Source: Toxorhynchites rutilus septentrionalis (Eukaryota > Arthropoda > Insecta > Diptera > Culicidae). Taken from it: 64,000 bases of DNA. Location: NCBI RefSeq assembly GCF_029784135.1, contig NC_073746.1:282979348-283043347 (forward strand). Reading direction: 5' to 3'. Numbering within the stretch: the first letter of the stretch is position 1; each line of letters starts with the position of its first letter. A program made the translations under genes and the position numbers. The notes below the pieces were generated by a model, which saw only the letters and a program-made list of their open reading frames with translations, searched no databases and was not told the origin of the DNA. This document shows positions 36,378 to 49,279 of the stretch, in pieces.

Positions 36378-38745
36378 CTATATAACATCGGTCTTGTAAA
36401 CACTGCGGGGTTTCGGCTTCGGTGGACCTCTCAGCTGCACCTGGAGCTCTATCAGGAGCTCTGGTTTTTTGTTACAAATCTTTTCGAAGCGGGCGATTGC
36501 GATGGGAAGCAGTACCTCACCCATATAGTTTTTGTTCTTCGATACAAAATTAAGCTGCGAGTACGGATGAGACTTACGAAATATATGAATTTTAAAAAAA
36601 TAAACCAATTTCCACACTTACGTCAACAACCATAGTAGGAGGCGGTTTAAGCGTATGTTGGGCAACAAACAGTTCTTTCAACAGCATTTCCGTGTCCAGT
36701 TTCAACGAGTCGTATATCGCTAGATAAGCGCAGCTTTCAGTTGTGGCAAGAAAGTGCCGACAAAAGTTGACCGTGGCTTGGGTCAGATTGATCCAGGTAT
36801 CTCCGGTTACCAGTGGTTTCATATCCACTCCAAGCGAGTCGAGCTCCTTGACAATAGCTCGCAGATTGGTTTTGGTTTGCAAATTGTAAGGCTGCCACAC
36901 ATCCTCTGTGCGTCCAATCGAATCAACCAACCGAAATTTGGCTTCCTCGAGCAACTGCTCCAAAGTGTTCCTCAGCAAGCCTTCCATGTGATAGGACAAA
37001 TCCAAACCAATCACAGTTAGTTTGGAGCAAGGCTGTCGCACGCCTTCCACCACTTTGGCCACCATTTCCAGTTGGGTGTCCTTGGTTAGGTAATGTTTGA
37101 TCAATTGAGAAGTGAAATGTTGCAATTCCATGTTACACCACACGATTAAAGCTGAAAATCCACAATAATACCGTCCAAATCATCAAATAAATACTATTAA
37201 CCCACCACTCGTGCACGAAGCTTTGCTACTGAAAGCACGCAAAAATTCACTCGCTACTTGCGCTACATCACAGAAGAACAGCTCCGAAACGGCCAAATTG
37301 TTTCTCCTGGCTTGGCGCTGTGAACTCCTGATTGCACTGCTGCATACCCTCAGCAGAATCCCACAAGCTTCCCGAGCCTTTCCCATCTCGACCAGCAGCT
37401 TCAGAGGGCGCCGACTTGATCTCAGAGCGGCCTGTAAACTTCTACTCTGCAAACCAGATAACTCCTGCATGAGCACCGAGGACAGAGAGTTTTTCAACGC
37501 TTGGATCTTTTCGCTCACTTCGGCCGCCCCATGGAAGGAACTATCTTTCACAAGATACTCCTCGCATTTTTGCACCAGCGTAAGACAATCCTCGAAATGG
37601 CGTTGAGCAATCTCCGCCTGAATCTCTTCCGGGGCAGAAGCCAACCAATCGGGGGCCAAGTTCTCCACGACAGCGGCCATCTCCGACGCAGTCGGACTCA
37701 ACAGGTCGCTATCGACCGATCTTTGGTGATTGAATTTCAACGTTGTTGGCGGCTTCGGAGCGGGGCCCTTCTTGTGTTTCAACTGATTGAACTTTACTGC
37801 CACCTCAAATTTATCTATCCACTCCAGCTTGGAGGCAGAATTTACACACTGGAAAATCCGAGCGCCATCACTCGTTATAACGTTAATCGCGTTCTTGTTG
37901 ATCCCGTCCAGATCCTTGATATTGATTACGGCAATCTTTTTGGTGTCGTACTCGGAGAGGAATTCAAGTTTCCTGAATGAAATAGAAATTAGTCATCAAT
38001 CTGAAAACTTTTTTTGTTCAAACTACTTGGCATGTTTCACTTTGGCCAGAACAAGTATTTCGTTGAACAGAAACAGATGAATTCGACAGATCGGCCGGTA
38101 ATCGTTCGAATCGAGCTCAATCAATCCGCCTTCGTGAATGAACACTTTATCATCCAAGTTGCCCTGCAAGACAATTTTTTTTTAATACACTCAGACAATG
38201 CTCCAATCGACCGACCTTATAGCCAATCAGCGATTCCTTGATAAGTTGGATAGCCTTCTTGTTCTGCTGCTCTTCGTTTACGTTGGGATATGTGCCTTCG
38301 TCCTCAATAATATATTTCTGATCGTCCAGAAGTGATTCATCCCGCAGCGTGGACAACAAATTTCGCTGTTCAATGAGTATGTGCGATAATTGATACATTT
38401 CGGATTCTAAATCTGAAACACCATTGAAAATATTCATTATGAATTCGGGAACACAATAAAACGGAAACCAACGGGAAATTTCCTTTGCCGTCTCGATGAA
38501 CTGCATGTAATTCTCGTAAACATGTTTTTTGAGCGTGGATGAGACTGTGTCGCTATGGTTTTGGATTTTCGCCTTGGTTTGCTGCAGTTCCGGTCCACCG
38601 ACACAATCTTGGACGAGTTCTTTGACATCTGAGCAAATTCGAATAAATAAACTATCTTTTCAAATATGTACACACGTTATCGGCACTTACATTTTTCAGC
38701 GTTGAAATTGTCCTTCTCAAAAACTGCTAAGACTGATTCGGGCAT
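36378..38745 (-). CDS. Exo84: Exocyst complex subunit Exo84 (EXOC8)
   Basis: Exo84 is part of the octameric exocyst, which tethers secretory vesicles to the plasma membrane. Seven exons join in frame: 38691-38745, 38473-38628, 38216-38412, 38027-38163, 37206-37972, 36622-37151 and 36378-36554. They give 672 residues from MPESVLAVFEKDN. The N-terminal coiled coil contains YENYMQFIETAKEIS and LESEMYQLSHILIEQRNLLS, a hallmark of the family. A PH domain spans about 137-242, ending in KLEWIDKFEVAV with its conserved Trp at 233. The helical C-terminal half starts near DWLASAPEEIQAEIAQRHFE and includes VIGLDLSYHMEGLLRNTLEQ and VTGDTWINLTQATVNFCRHF. Intron 2 has a weak donor (CCC|GTTGGT). The length is close to the 725 residues I recall for the human protein. 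The gene appears intact. Confidence 0.95.
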
Positions 38746-41726
38746 TTCGGGGGCGGATATTCGATTAAAAACAAAAAAAAACACTTAGGACAGAACCCTG
38801 GTACAGGGATTGTACACGGATCGAACGGATCGAACACTGTCAGCTTTTTACTGTTTATGGTCGAACACAGTGTAACATACCTGGGTGGAGTAGATGACGA
38901 TGTATATTTGTGTTAGTAAACAAAAAATGGTTTCGTCATTAACCGTCTGGGTTCGGGGCAACTTTTGTGAGCATGCAGATGAGCTTGGTCGTAGTTATAT
39001 GAATTGATGGAATGGTGCAAAAATTTTCATAAACCCATCGAAAAATGTATGAGCAATAAACGATAGTATCAAGATTTATTTAATTTGTACACCCAATTAG
39101 GAGATAGTAACTTCAAGCAAAAAGTGGGGACCGATTCGAGATTGCTTTTATGTAAACAGTGAACTTTTTTACACTCTAAAAATTGCACCGACTTGCACTG
39201 ACAACTGAATCCGCGTTGACGGCACTGAGCTTCATATTACGAAATGGGGGAGTAGGCATGACAATATGGGTTTACAGAAGAAATGAACACACTTCTAAAA
39301 TAAAAATTATGAATGAAAATTATTTTTTTCCAAATCAAACTAGTACCCTATATAAATGAAAATCACTTTTGCTTGCAAGTTGTGAAAAAATATCATGCAA
39401 AAATTGTGCCTAAAGATAGTTTTATATTAAAATGGTAAGTTTTGGAAAATTCTTAGAAAAAAGTTTTTTTAAATTAGGGTCAGAACAACATACTTCTAGT
39501 AGGTAAATAATGCCAAGAAAAAATTTTCATACAAATTTTAGCAATTGAAAACTGCATTAGGGTCGACTAATCTTATAGAGAATAGTTGGCCTTATACAAA
39601 GTAATGTCTTATGCAGATGTCGACACCTTTCCGCCGTCAACGCGAATGATATTGTCAATTTGTATGAGATGTGTAAAACATCTGGGAATAAATATTGTTT
39701 ATATATACATAAAGTAATATTTGTAATATATGCGACATTCAGATAATTGAACAGACCTGTAGTGCGATCCAATGTTCTGCATAACCCACTTACAAATTTT
39801 TCATCAGATATGCGAGGAAGTGGAAAGGAGTTGCAATTAAGTGGAAGAAGGAAGCGTTGTCATGGAAAGCCAAGTTTCGTGCTTTGAAGTGTAGCGTGTA
39901 CCACATATTTCATTTGAGGGCACCTCGTACAATTCGATTTTGGGTGACTTTATCTTTGAGTGTGTAGAATGAGATGCCGTTTCCTCTATTTTTTTATTTT
40001 ATAATATGAATGAGTGCCGCGGACTCGGATAGCTTGTGCTAGCTGACGGCTGCTACAAAGCTCCCGAGAACGTTGACCCAAAGCGTCCCGGAAGCTTGGC
40101 ACCCGTCTACATCGGTTGCGAAAGCGATACGCAACTGCAGCGAACAAAAGCGTGCACCAGGGCAGTGCACGTTAAGTAAACAGCAACGGAACCCAGGTAT
40201 AATACAGCACCACCGAACTTAATTTTAAAGAGTGAGTACCCCTTAAAGTTACATGCGCATGTCGGGGACAATGACCGAGTAGTCGATACCGACACTCGAT
40301 GAAAAGCCACAAATAGCTACAGCCAGGTGTATGACACGATTATCGCTATCTCACTCTACCTACCGTCACCACCTATCTCACTATCCCTCTGCTGTAAAAG
40401 TTCATCATCGACATCACGATATGTCAGATGGTGGTAAATTGGTAATTGGCGATAACGTCGACGTCTGGTGGCGACTTCAAGTTTGAGTCATAATTTGGGT
40501 CCCAAAATCGTTAGTGTAATCTCTACCAGATCAGAAGACACGAAGCCGGTTTTCAAATTTTAAAATTTGAATGAAAATTTTCACATTATGTTATTTAATT
40601 ATTAGAAACACGTATTTCTGACTTTCATTCAACCATATGGTCATACAATTCCAACATTGTTGCTGATTTTTTTCTTTATAATATAAAGTTGTCTTCATAA
40701 ACATTTTTCGTATGAGACTTTTTCCCCACCTGCATACAAAAATGTTTTTAATTTAAACAGAATACTAATTCGATATGGGAAAGCTTATTTTCATTCATAA
40801 TTTTAATTTTGAAAACGTTCACTCCGACTGAAAATCAGCTGTTCTTTGACGCTCCCCTAAACTAGTAAACGAAGCTCACTGCCGTCAACGCGGATCGCTG
40901 TTTTGAAGAAAACAAATACTTCTGACGTGTGAGATGTTGGCATCAAAAACATGGCGGGTGCCATACGGCTGGCTACAGCCACACAAACAGATCTCCCGCT
41001 GACGAGCGGTAAGGAGGCGATTGAGACGCATTCTTAAAGGGTTTTAAAAGTAAGGAAAGCGAGAAATCGGGAAAAGAGTAGGTAGAATCTAAACTCAAGA
41101 TAGAACTTTATACATAATTTGTTAAAATGATAACAATTTAGACAAAATAGATTTAGGGAACGAGAGAGAAGAACTCCTTATGAAAGAAGATGGAAATACC
41201 AAATTGAAAAATAACAAACGAAACTCTAGAATAATACAAAATTTCCGGAATGAATAAAAAATCAAATGGTTAAATTTTTATTATCACGAATAATTTTTTT
41301 TTTAGTCATAATCCCCGAATGCTACGAGATGGCATCGGGCCTGATCACGAACATCACTGCCACCTACGCTGGCACGTCACGTACACTTCACTTAATCTTT
41401 TTGTGTCTATCATCATTGTCACGGACTGTTCCGTGTAAAAATGAACTCCGTGAAGTGAAAGTGTTCATTCCCGTTTATAAGAGTCATGTTGGTTGCATAA
41501 TGTAGGGTGTTTGAACGTTCTGTCGGTTGCATAATTTCGGACGTTTAAACGTTATGCAGGTAAAATCAATACAGCGTATGAGATAATATTCCATTTAATT
41601 AATCGTATGTTTTAGAATGACAAGTTTGCGATTATACTTCGATGATAAGTTTGCTGAATCAAATGCTGGCTCAAAGATGAGGAGGAATACTTGGTTGCTC
41701 GGGAATAATGTAGTTGTTGAACAGAT
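38746..41726. other. Intergenic region upstream of Exo84, with repeat arms
   Basis: No gene was recognised. Sequence at about 40430-40925 (GATAACGTCGACGTCTGGTG, GCCGTCAACGCGGATC) is a diverged arm of the foldback family at 9845-11590; a fragment also lies near 39600-39650. The segment 40010-40250 is GC-richer (GCTGCTACAAAGCTCCCGAG) and could be a non-coding exon, but no open frame or splice pattern supports it. The Exo84 promoter must lie just right of 38745; no TATA box was seen there. Confidence 0.35.
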
Positions 41727-42002
41727 TCTTCTTCTTCTTCTTCAATGGCACTAACGTTCCTAGAGGAACTTCGCCGTCTCAACGTAGTATTACTTGCGTC
41801 ATTTTTATTAGTACTTAGTTGAGATTTCTATGCCAAATAACACGCCTTGAATGCATTCTGAGTGGCAAGCTCTAGAATACGCGTGATCACAGTGCAAGTC
41901 GGAGGAAATTTCTTTGACGAAAAATTCCCCCGACTAGAACGGGAATCGAACCCGAACACCCGGCATGTTAGTTATGACGCTAACCACTCGGCCACGGGAG
42001 CA
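41727..42002 (-). mobile_element. tRNA-derived SINE, copy 3
   Basis: This is the same family as 2820-3099, reversed. The complement of the (GAA)n tail is at 41727, the complement of the B box (GGGAATCGAACCCG) at about 41940, and the complement of the A box (CCACTCGGCCACGG) at about 41985. GAACAGAT flanks it at 41719-41726 and 42008-42015, a target duplication. It keeps the GTGTTATTTGGC segment missing from copy 2. Confidence 0.85.
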
Positions 42003-44842
42003 CAACAGAACAGATAGGAATGTAATTTTACGCTAGAGATAAAACATGACTATTATGTTTAATAATCGAAATCTCGCATACTCTTGTACTTAGCTCTGTC
42101 TTACTCGTTTTAATAGTGAGAAATATTTAGAATCATTTTTTAAGAACCGTTTCTACAATTCTGATGAATAATAATAATATCTTCTATATCTCAGAACAAA
42201 CCCGAATTTATCCACCTCACGATCAGTATTATCTGAGCTACTCCCATATGGGATTCTGAAGTTAAACCCTCTTATCCTTCCCATCCTCGTGTAATACACG
42301 GGACATAAGGTTTGATTTAATTATTTAAACAGAAACTGGTTAGCACTTTTTCGATATTCTTTCATTCAAAGTATGTCTTCAAAACAATACCATTGAAATT
42401 ATCTATAACGAAAAAAGTTATAACTATCGTCCTGATTCTGGTCTGGTCCGCCAATTGTGAATGTTTGAATTACAAAAACTAACTCTACAATGTGGGAAAA
42501 CCTTTACAGTTATTATTTTATATTCAAAATATCAACAAATCAATGTTATACATAATCAATCATATTTGGTCCGTATTTGGGCCAGTGGCCTCCATTGTCA
42601 TTTTATGGTAGTGCAACTCTCTCTTAGTCTAATCTTAAAAATAGAAACAAATAATTTCTGTTCATTCAGGACAATCGGAAGTAGACCTTCGCCATGTTTC
42701 AATGGGCCTACGGGAGCTACATTTTTAATCCTTATTTACATCCCATAGCGCATTTACGGAATCCAAATAAACAAACTTACGTCCTCTGGATACGTCAGAA
42801 TTTCGTTCTAAAAAGGCAGGTTTCGTTACCAGGCAGGTAAATTGCTGTTTGTTTATCTTTTGTTTGTTAAACAAGACAAGACAATATGCAAAATGTTAGC
42901 AAAAAAGCTAAATAAATACGAAATTAAACTTACTCCATTCCGCGTGACTAGCTTTCACCATCTAAAACACAAGTGACAAATATACCGGTTTTTCTCCGTG
43001 ACGTGACAGTATCGTGATACTCATAATAACAAAGTTGTCACTCTTCTGGATTCTACACACACGCCGTAATAAGGTTGTATACAATTCACTTCGTTTTCAT
43101 CGTGAAGTGATCAGGCCCATCAACTAGCATCTTCAGGTGTTATCACTGGTTTTTCTGTAGTTTTTTGTCACGAGTCGGGTTGACTTCTTTTTTTTTCAGT
43201 CCCCGTTTTCGCTTCCGAAGTGGTTGGAAAGTGTTGTGGGAAACATTGGCGTTGATTCAGTGATGATTTTTACAGCATCAAGCTGTTCTTAAGTGTCGCT
43301 GGAGTTTTTTGAAGCTTGAGACCGGGTATTTGTTGATGGTTTTTCCTCTGGTGTTGGCTGATTGCTTTCCAGGTACTTGCACAGTCGTTTCTCGAGCCAG
43401 AAATTTGGAAATAAAAATAAACCCGCCCTATGGTTGGGTCTCAGAAGCTGGGCAAAATTTAACCGCGGTGATTGGTCTCCTCTACGGGAGTGGCGCATAA
43501 GCCCTGGTCGCGATTAGCTCTCGTTACAGAAGAAAAAAATGTCCTAGAAAAGCCGGAGCGTATGCCGAAAAGGTAATTTCAACCGAATCAGATCTTCGTA
43601 GTATCAGGAATAGTGAAAAATGTTGAAAAGTGGAAAAGTGGTCTAAGGGAAACAATCTCTCTCTCACTCTCAGACACCCTCATTAATTTCTATACAGTGA
43701 TCGTTCGTTAACTGGGCCAGAAAACCAATCCGTTTATCACATTTTACTTCCTAACCGGGCTGCAAAACAGCAAAATCAATACTTCAAATTGAAGTTATCG
43801 TCTATTATTGATACATAACTGCTTTGATTCCCAGTTGACGTACGCCCTGTTAATAAGTCCAGTTAGCAAATGACTGCTATACCGGTATGGGCTCACCCGT
43901 GCAGCAACTGTGAGGTTCTCCAAATTGGTGGAGCAGCGTGGTGATTTTCGTGACATGGGTCCCTGTAAATCGCGCTGGTGTTGGTGGACTTCCCCGTCCA
44001 GAGATCACCGTGCTGGAGTATGGTCGCGTGTAGCCTGCGACACACATGGGGCCGAGCTTCTCTCTCGATGACCAACGCGCTCCAGAATGGTCTATAGTGA
44101 TACGCAACCACGAAGCGATGGACCACTCCGGGGGATCTACCGAGCATCATTTTCTCAGGTGATGGTTGATCGTAATAATAATTCCAGTAAAGTAATTCAG
44201 AATAATGATCTACTGATAAAAAAAACTAGTGAAAGGTTTTGTTGGTGGTTAAAAATGGAGTCAGATTTAAATTAAAGGATATATTTACACACTTTCTCTA
44301 TATACACATACGACGTTGGAAGATATTTCCTCTCTCTCACTCCCACTGTCAGTGGTGTCGATTGGGCGGGCATGCGATTCTGCTTTTTCGCGTCACGTTT
44401 TCAAAACTTTCCGCTTAGCTCGGTAAGCAGACATGTCAGGACATGATGGGGCGCGAACTGAGTTGTGTTCATAACTTGTATTTGATTAATAATTTCATTC
44501 GTTTTATAGGTGCAAATAATCCTACTTTTGGGGGAAAAAAACTACGGAAGCCGTTTCGTTTCAGAATCTGGGCGAATGTGCTTGTTTGCGTCCATCCTAC
44601 ATTTTGACCACTCCATTCGTTCTGTTCTGAATGTGCAGATTAATGCCGGCAAAGGCCTTTTGTTTTCGTTCTTGATCCGCGGTTTAATTTTACCGTTCAG
44701 CTTCGCTGTCTTCTGAGATGTTGTGTTTCTCCCATCATCGCAATGTTTTCAGCCGATCGCCAGAGATCGCGCAGATAATTGAGCCAGTGAAAGGCATACA
44801 AAAGAGAAAGCCCACAGTTTGATCATTTCTTTCTCGGAGAAG
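42003..44842. other. Intergenic region upstream of Sgsh
   Basis: I see no complete gene. The minus frames 43289-43498 (with NQPTPEEKPSTNTRSQASKN) and 43893-44150 are open and GC-richer than their surroundings, but they match no family I know and may be decayed element sequence or non-coding exon. Polypyrimidine stretches (CTCTCTCTCACTCTC near 43660, again near 44335) stand out. The Sgsh promoter is expected within the last few hundred bases; no TATA/initiator pair was obvious. Confidence 0.3.
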
Positions 44843-46475
44843 ATGTCGTGGCTTCGAGTTGTCTCGATTTGTCTCCTCAAGATATTTACCGTGTTTGCTC
44901 ACAATAACGTTCTTTTACTGCTAGGTGAGTATCGCTTTAAGAATAAGTTCATTTGCTACAATTTAGGCAATGTTTGATTAATTTAATTCCCCGGCAGCCG
45001 ACGATGGTGGATTCGAAATCGGAGCGTATCGAAATCGAATCGTTCAAACTCCTGCTCTCGATGCTCTCGCGAAAGAAAGTCTGATATTCAACAATGCGTA
45101 TGCCTCTGCCAGCAGTTGTTCACCCTCGAGGGCATCTATTTTGACCGGAACACCGGAGCATCAAAACGGAATGTATGGACTCCACAATGGGGTACATAAT
45201 TTCAATGCTCTCAACAAGGTCAAAAGCATATCCAGCATCCTCAGTACAGCTGGCGTGAGAACTGGTTTGATAGGAAAAAAGCACGTTGGGCCAGCTGAAG
45301 TTTTCAAGTTTGATTACGAGCGTACAGAGGAAGAATATCCGATCAATCAGGTGGGAAGAAATATCACCAACATCAAATTGTTTGTGAGAGAGTTCCTGAA
45401 GGATAACAAAGAAAAGGATCAGCCGTTTTTCCTAATGGTTTCGTTCCACGATCCGCATCGTTGTGGTCACATCACTCCTCAGTATGGACCATTCTGTGAA
45501 CGCTGGGGCTCCGGCGAAGAGGGAATGGGTCTGATACCAGATTGGCATCCGATATACTATGTTTGGGATGAGTTGATTTTACCGTATTATGTCCCGGATA
45601 CAGAACCTGCCAGGAGAGACGTTGCTGCGCAATACACGACAATTTCGCGATTGGACCAAGGAGTAGGTCTAGTTTTGCAAGAACTGAAAGAGGCTGGCCT
45701 GGATCAAGATACACTGGTGGTCTACACCTCCGACAATGGGCCACCGCTCCCGGCTGCCAGAACTAATCTGTACGACCCAGGGATGGCTGAACCAATGTTT
45801 ATTCGATCTCCAGATCCAAAGTGCCGCAGAAATGCAGTAACCTATTCAATGACCAGTCACTTGGATCTCATGCCAACGTTCCTCGACTGGTTCAACGTAA
45901 CCTATCCCGAAGAGCTGCCCGAGATCCTTGTTGACGTTGAAACCAACGCTATCGATCAGAAACCCGTCAAACCTACTCTAACGGGAAAATCTCTTCTGCC
46001 ATTGCTTTACGCAGAACCTCCGGTCGATCCGGATCAGGCTGTCTTTGCGTCTCAATCTTATCATGAGATAACGATGAGCTATCCAATGCGAGCGGTGCGC
46101 ACCAAGCGTTACAAGTTGATCCACAACCTCAACTACCGATTGCCGTTCCCAATTGATCAGGACTTCTACATCTCGCCAACCTTCCAGGATATGCTCAATC
46201 GTACAGCCTCCAAGCAGGACCTACGCTGGTACAAAACCCTACGTCAGTATTACTACCGACCCGAATGGGAACTTTTCGACCTGAAGTTGGATCCAGCGGA
46301 GCGGAAAAATTTGGTCAGAAAATCAGTGGGAAAGGAAGTGTTCGAAAAGCTGAAAACCAAACTGCTCAGGTGGCAGGAGCAGACGGATGATCCGTTCCGT
46401 TGTTTACCAGGTGGTGTGCTGCTGGATACTGGTGAGTTTCTGAACAATGCAACCTGCCTTCCGCTGAGACAGTGA
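44843..46475 (+). CDS. Sgsh: N-sulfoglucosamine sulfohydrolase (heparan N-sulfatase, SGSH)
   Basis: SGSH is a lysosomal sulfatase that removes N-linked sulfate from glucosamine during heparan sulfate breakdown. Two exons, 44843-44924 and 44998-46475, join in phase to give 519 residues. The start MSWLRVVSICLLKIFTVFAH supplies a hydrophobic signal peptide. LLLLADDGGFEIGAY holds the metal-binding Asp pair (29-30). SSCSPSRASILTG contains the CxPSR sulfatase signature, with Cys68 as the residue converted to formylglycine. GKKHVG, FHDPHRCGH and VVYTSDNG complete the active site. PMRAVRTKRYKLIHNLNYRL and YYYRPEWELFDLKLDP are typical of SGSH rather than other sulfatases. AATAAA lies at about 46543, some 70 bases after the stop. 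The gene appears intact; the small intron is 73 bases. Confidence 0.95.
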
Positions 46476-47214
46476 ATACTTGTGGCACACATCGTTCTCT
46501 GCGAAAGATTACATTTATCTAGTATAATATTTAGGTGTGGATTTTATTGTTCGTCCTGTCATAATAAATTTATTTCCGCTTTTAGTTTCTGTGTTCCTTT
46601 TTTTTTCGATTATATCCGAACGCATCCCTATTTTGAAATTGTTAATGTTTGAACAGATATTTGTTATATGTTTGTGTTGTGCTTTATTGAACCAATCTGA
46701 TGTGCGCAGCGACGAGCAGTTCGAGGAAGTAAAAGATTGCATCAACGATAATTCGAAAGTCCATCATTTAGGCATAGCGAAGAGTACGATGAGTATTTTT
46801 ATCTTCCATGCTTTTTACATATTGCACCGACTTGTGTTTACCTTATTTCTGCACCATTAATTCCTATATCATAATTACACTTGTAATGAGTAATTGTGGA
46901 TAGACTGTAATTAATATTTTCAGCGGAGTAATCGTGATTCATCTGATGCTGCGAAGATGAACTGCTGAAAAAAATATTTGCTTCAATTAGTTCTGTCGGC
47001 GAATTAGTGTGGCTATTTAGTTCAGCTAGCCAATATCTAAGCTGATAGAAGGCGCGGGCTAAGATCCCGGGAACTTCACTCAATTATTATAGACATGTAG
47101 AAGCTCGGTTGAAATGATGTATCGTAATGTACCCTGATTTCGTCCATCAAAGACAATCACCTTTATACTGTATTTTGATTTCGATTCGAAATATTTCGAG
47201 CCACTTGATAAAAT
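46476..47214. other. Sgsh 3' flank, AT-rich
   Basis: The first part is the Sgsh 3' untranslated region, ending near AATAAA at 46543. The rest is AT-rich. Open frames at 46537-46860 (+) and 46838-47083 (-) show no family features. Confidence 0.35.
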
Positions 47215-47870
47215 TTCATTCTGTATTCCGTTCGAGTTGTTTTTGCATTTCGTTCGATTTGTTTCTTTTCAATCATTAAATGGGCAAAACGTTCGTAAGG
47301 GGTCGTGCACAAATGACCAAACGCGAGAAGCGGAGAGGGAGATCGAGGTTGCGTTACTTACTGTGTATTAGGGTGGGTTTAGACTAGGGATATATTCATG
47401 TGAAGAAATATGATGAGATTTATAGAAATCGCATCAATCGTTTACACTAGCGTGAACTTCTATAATGAATATATTCATATTTGCGGTGAATTTATTCACC
47501 TGAAGTAGAACTGCATCCAACTTTAGTGATTTCTCACCAGTGAGAAATTCACAAGCGTTTACATATGCTGAATTTATTCAAGTTATATATACCTCGAATA
47601 AGTGTATCATATTTATTCTCACCCGTTTACACCTATTTTCAGGTGAATAAATCCATCTATAGCTATAGATCTCCCTAGTGTAAACCCGCCATTAGAGATA
47701 TAAAATTGCCTTACGTAGGGGGGAGAGGAGGTCCAAAATCCGGATTCTAGCGTTACGTAATTTATGCACGACGCCTAATAGAGAAGGCGAAATTATAACT
47801 CGAACGAAATAACGGATTCGAACGAAATAACGGATTCGAACGAAATACAAATCCGTCGGAATACAGAATA
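47215..47870. repeat. Foldback with a nested MITE
   Basis: ATTCTGTATTCCGTTCGAGT near 47219 mirrors ATTCTGTATTCCGACGGATT, read on the other strand from about 47868. GGTCGTGCACAAATGAC near 47300 mirrors CGTCGTGCATAAATTACG. The right arm has a short tandem repeat of about 18 bp (CGAACGAAATAACGGATT) at about 47798-47850. The element at 47372-47690 sits at the centre and inserted later. Confidence 0.65.
47372..47690. mobile_element. MITE with 5-bp duplication ATTAG
   Basis: The ends GGTGGGTTTAGACTAGGGA and, complemented, GGCGGGTTTACACTAGGGA are inverted repeats with two mismatches. ATTAG flanks both ends (47367-47371 and 47691-47695). The interior has paired TGAATATATTCA-like blocks and no coding capacity. 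Confidence 0.75.
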
Positions 47871-48655
47871 GGGATTAATATATAACGTTTGACTACACTT
47901 AAAATTACTGCTTGTGCGTATTTGATGCTCTTGAAAATGCTAGTTGCGTGAAATTTATTCCATCACCGCGGTACTTGGCGCCTGGCAGAGACTAACATTC
48001 GAGCAGTTGATGCGAGTACACCAAAAGTTCCTAAAAACAATAGTTAATTATATAAGTTTTGTAAATAGCACTGACAGTAACATCGATGTAAATGTGTTGA
48101 ATTTTCATCTAAGTGTGAACGAGTAATATACTAAGTTTGAAGCAATTCCTGTACAAAAACAGAAAACACATGAAATAAACTATACTATTATCGTGACTCC
48201 ACCATATTCTGCGCAGTCAAGACTTTTCAAAGTTTAAACCATTCTGTAACAAAATATATGCTTCCAAGTAATGTAAATTTTCCTAGTATTTACTTGAATC
48301 CGTATGAATCAAAGTTACTTTACTAATTTCATTTCATTTCACGTTTGAATTTCGAACATAGTTTTTACTTTGTCAAACATCACTTTCCTGGATGTTTTGT
48401 TGGATGATTGCAATTATGATGATTTTTGACGACCAAAAACGACGACCCACTAATTGACTGTGTCGGATCAAATCTATCATTTTATCGCGTTACAAACAGG
48501 ATGTCAAACATAATACTCCCTTTCATGCTGTAAGCACACATTTTCATCAATTTCTGATTGAGAACCTTTAGAAATATGGAAAAATCAAAATTATGTTTCG
48601 CCTAGACACGCTTCGTTTTCTTTGCAGCCAGAGCGAACCAAGTCCATGCTAGCTA

Positions 48656-48844
48656 CAGGCAAACCTGTTTTTGTGCAGTCCCTTTTCGCGTGATTGCTCG
48701 TTTGTGCGACTCTTCGTGCGATTTTATTATGACATCGGGTCTTGAATCACACAAACTAATCGCATAAATAATAATATCGCACCTAAACAGTTACACAAAT
48801 GAGAAATCGCACAAAAAGCAACCGCACAAAAACAAGTTTTCCTG
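48656..48844. mobile_element. 189-bp MITE with TA target site
   Basis: The ends CAGGCAAACCTGTTTTTGTG and, complemented, CAGGAAAACTTGTTTTTGTG are inverted repeats that remain similar for about 55 bases (TTCGCGTGATTGCTC against TTTGTGCGATTTCTC). TA lies at both sides (48654-48655 and 48845-48846). A TA target and CAGG ends suggest mobilisation by a Tc1/mariner-superfamily transposase. Confidence 0.8.
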
Positions 48845-49279
48845 TATTAACATAATATCATTACATAACACATTAGTATTTTGTAACGGCTCTTGACTAA
48901 TCTCATGAATGGTATATATATTGACTCATTTTTGCTGTTTTTGACAAAATAATATCCTAATAAATGATAATAAATTGATTTAAGATTGCATTACACTTGG
49001 TTCGTTGTGGTTCAACGGAATTTTGAAAAATGCAGATCAGCGCTTCTACACTTCATCGCAGCCTGTAGGCTGTCTTACTTACCAGATCCCGACGACATTT
49101 GATTCCAGGAGCTGTCTGAAGCACAAAAATCTGTTGAAGATTTGGATCTGCCTTCTTGGAGAAAACGATCACTATCGTACGATGCCATATTGTGGGTTTA
49201 TGGTTCGCTTTGGTTGAATGCAATATCGTTTTGCTACACAGAATTTTTGTTTTGAAGCTGTTGTCAGCTGTTGTCAAAT

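Noticed and set aside
43893..44150. Host gene exon on the minus strand
   Set aside because: Two overlapping frames are equally open, neither matches a known family, and no splice sites join them to another coding block.
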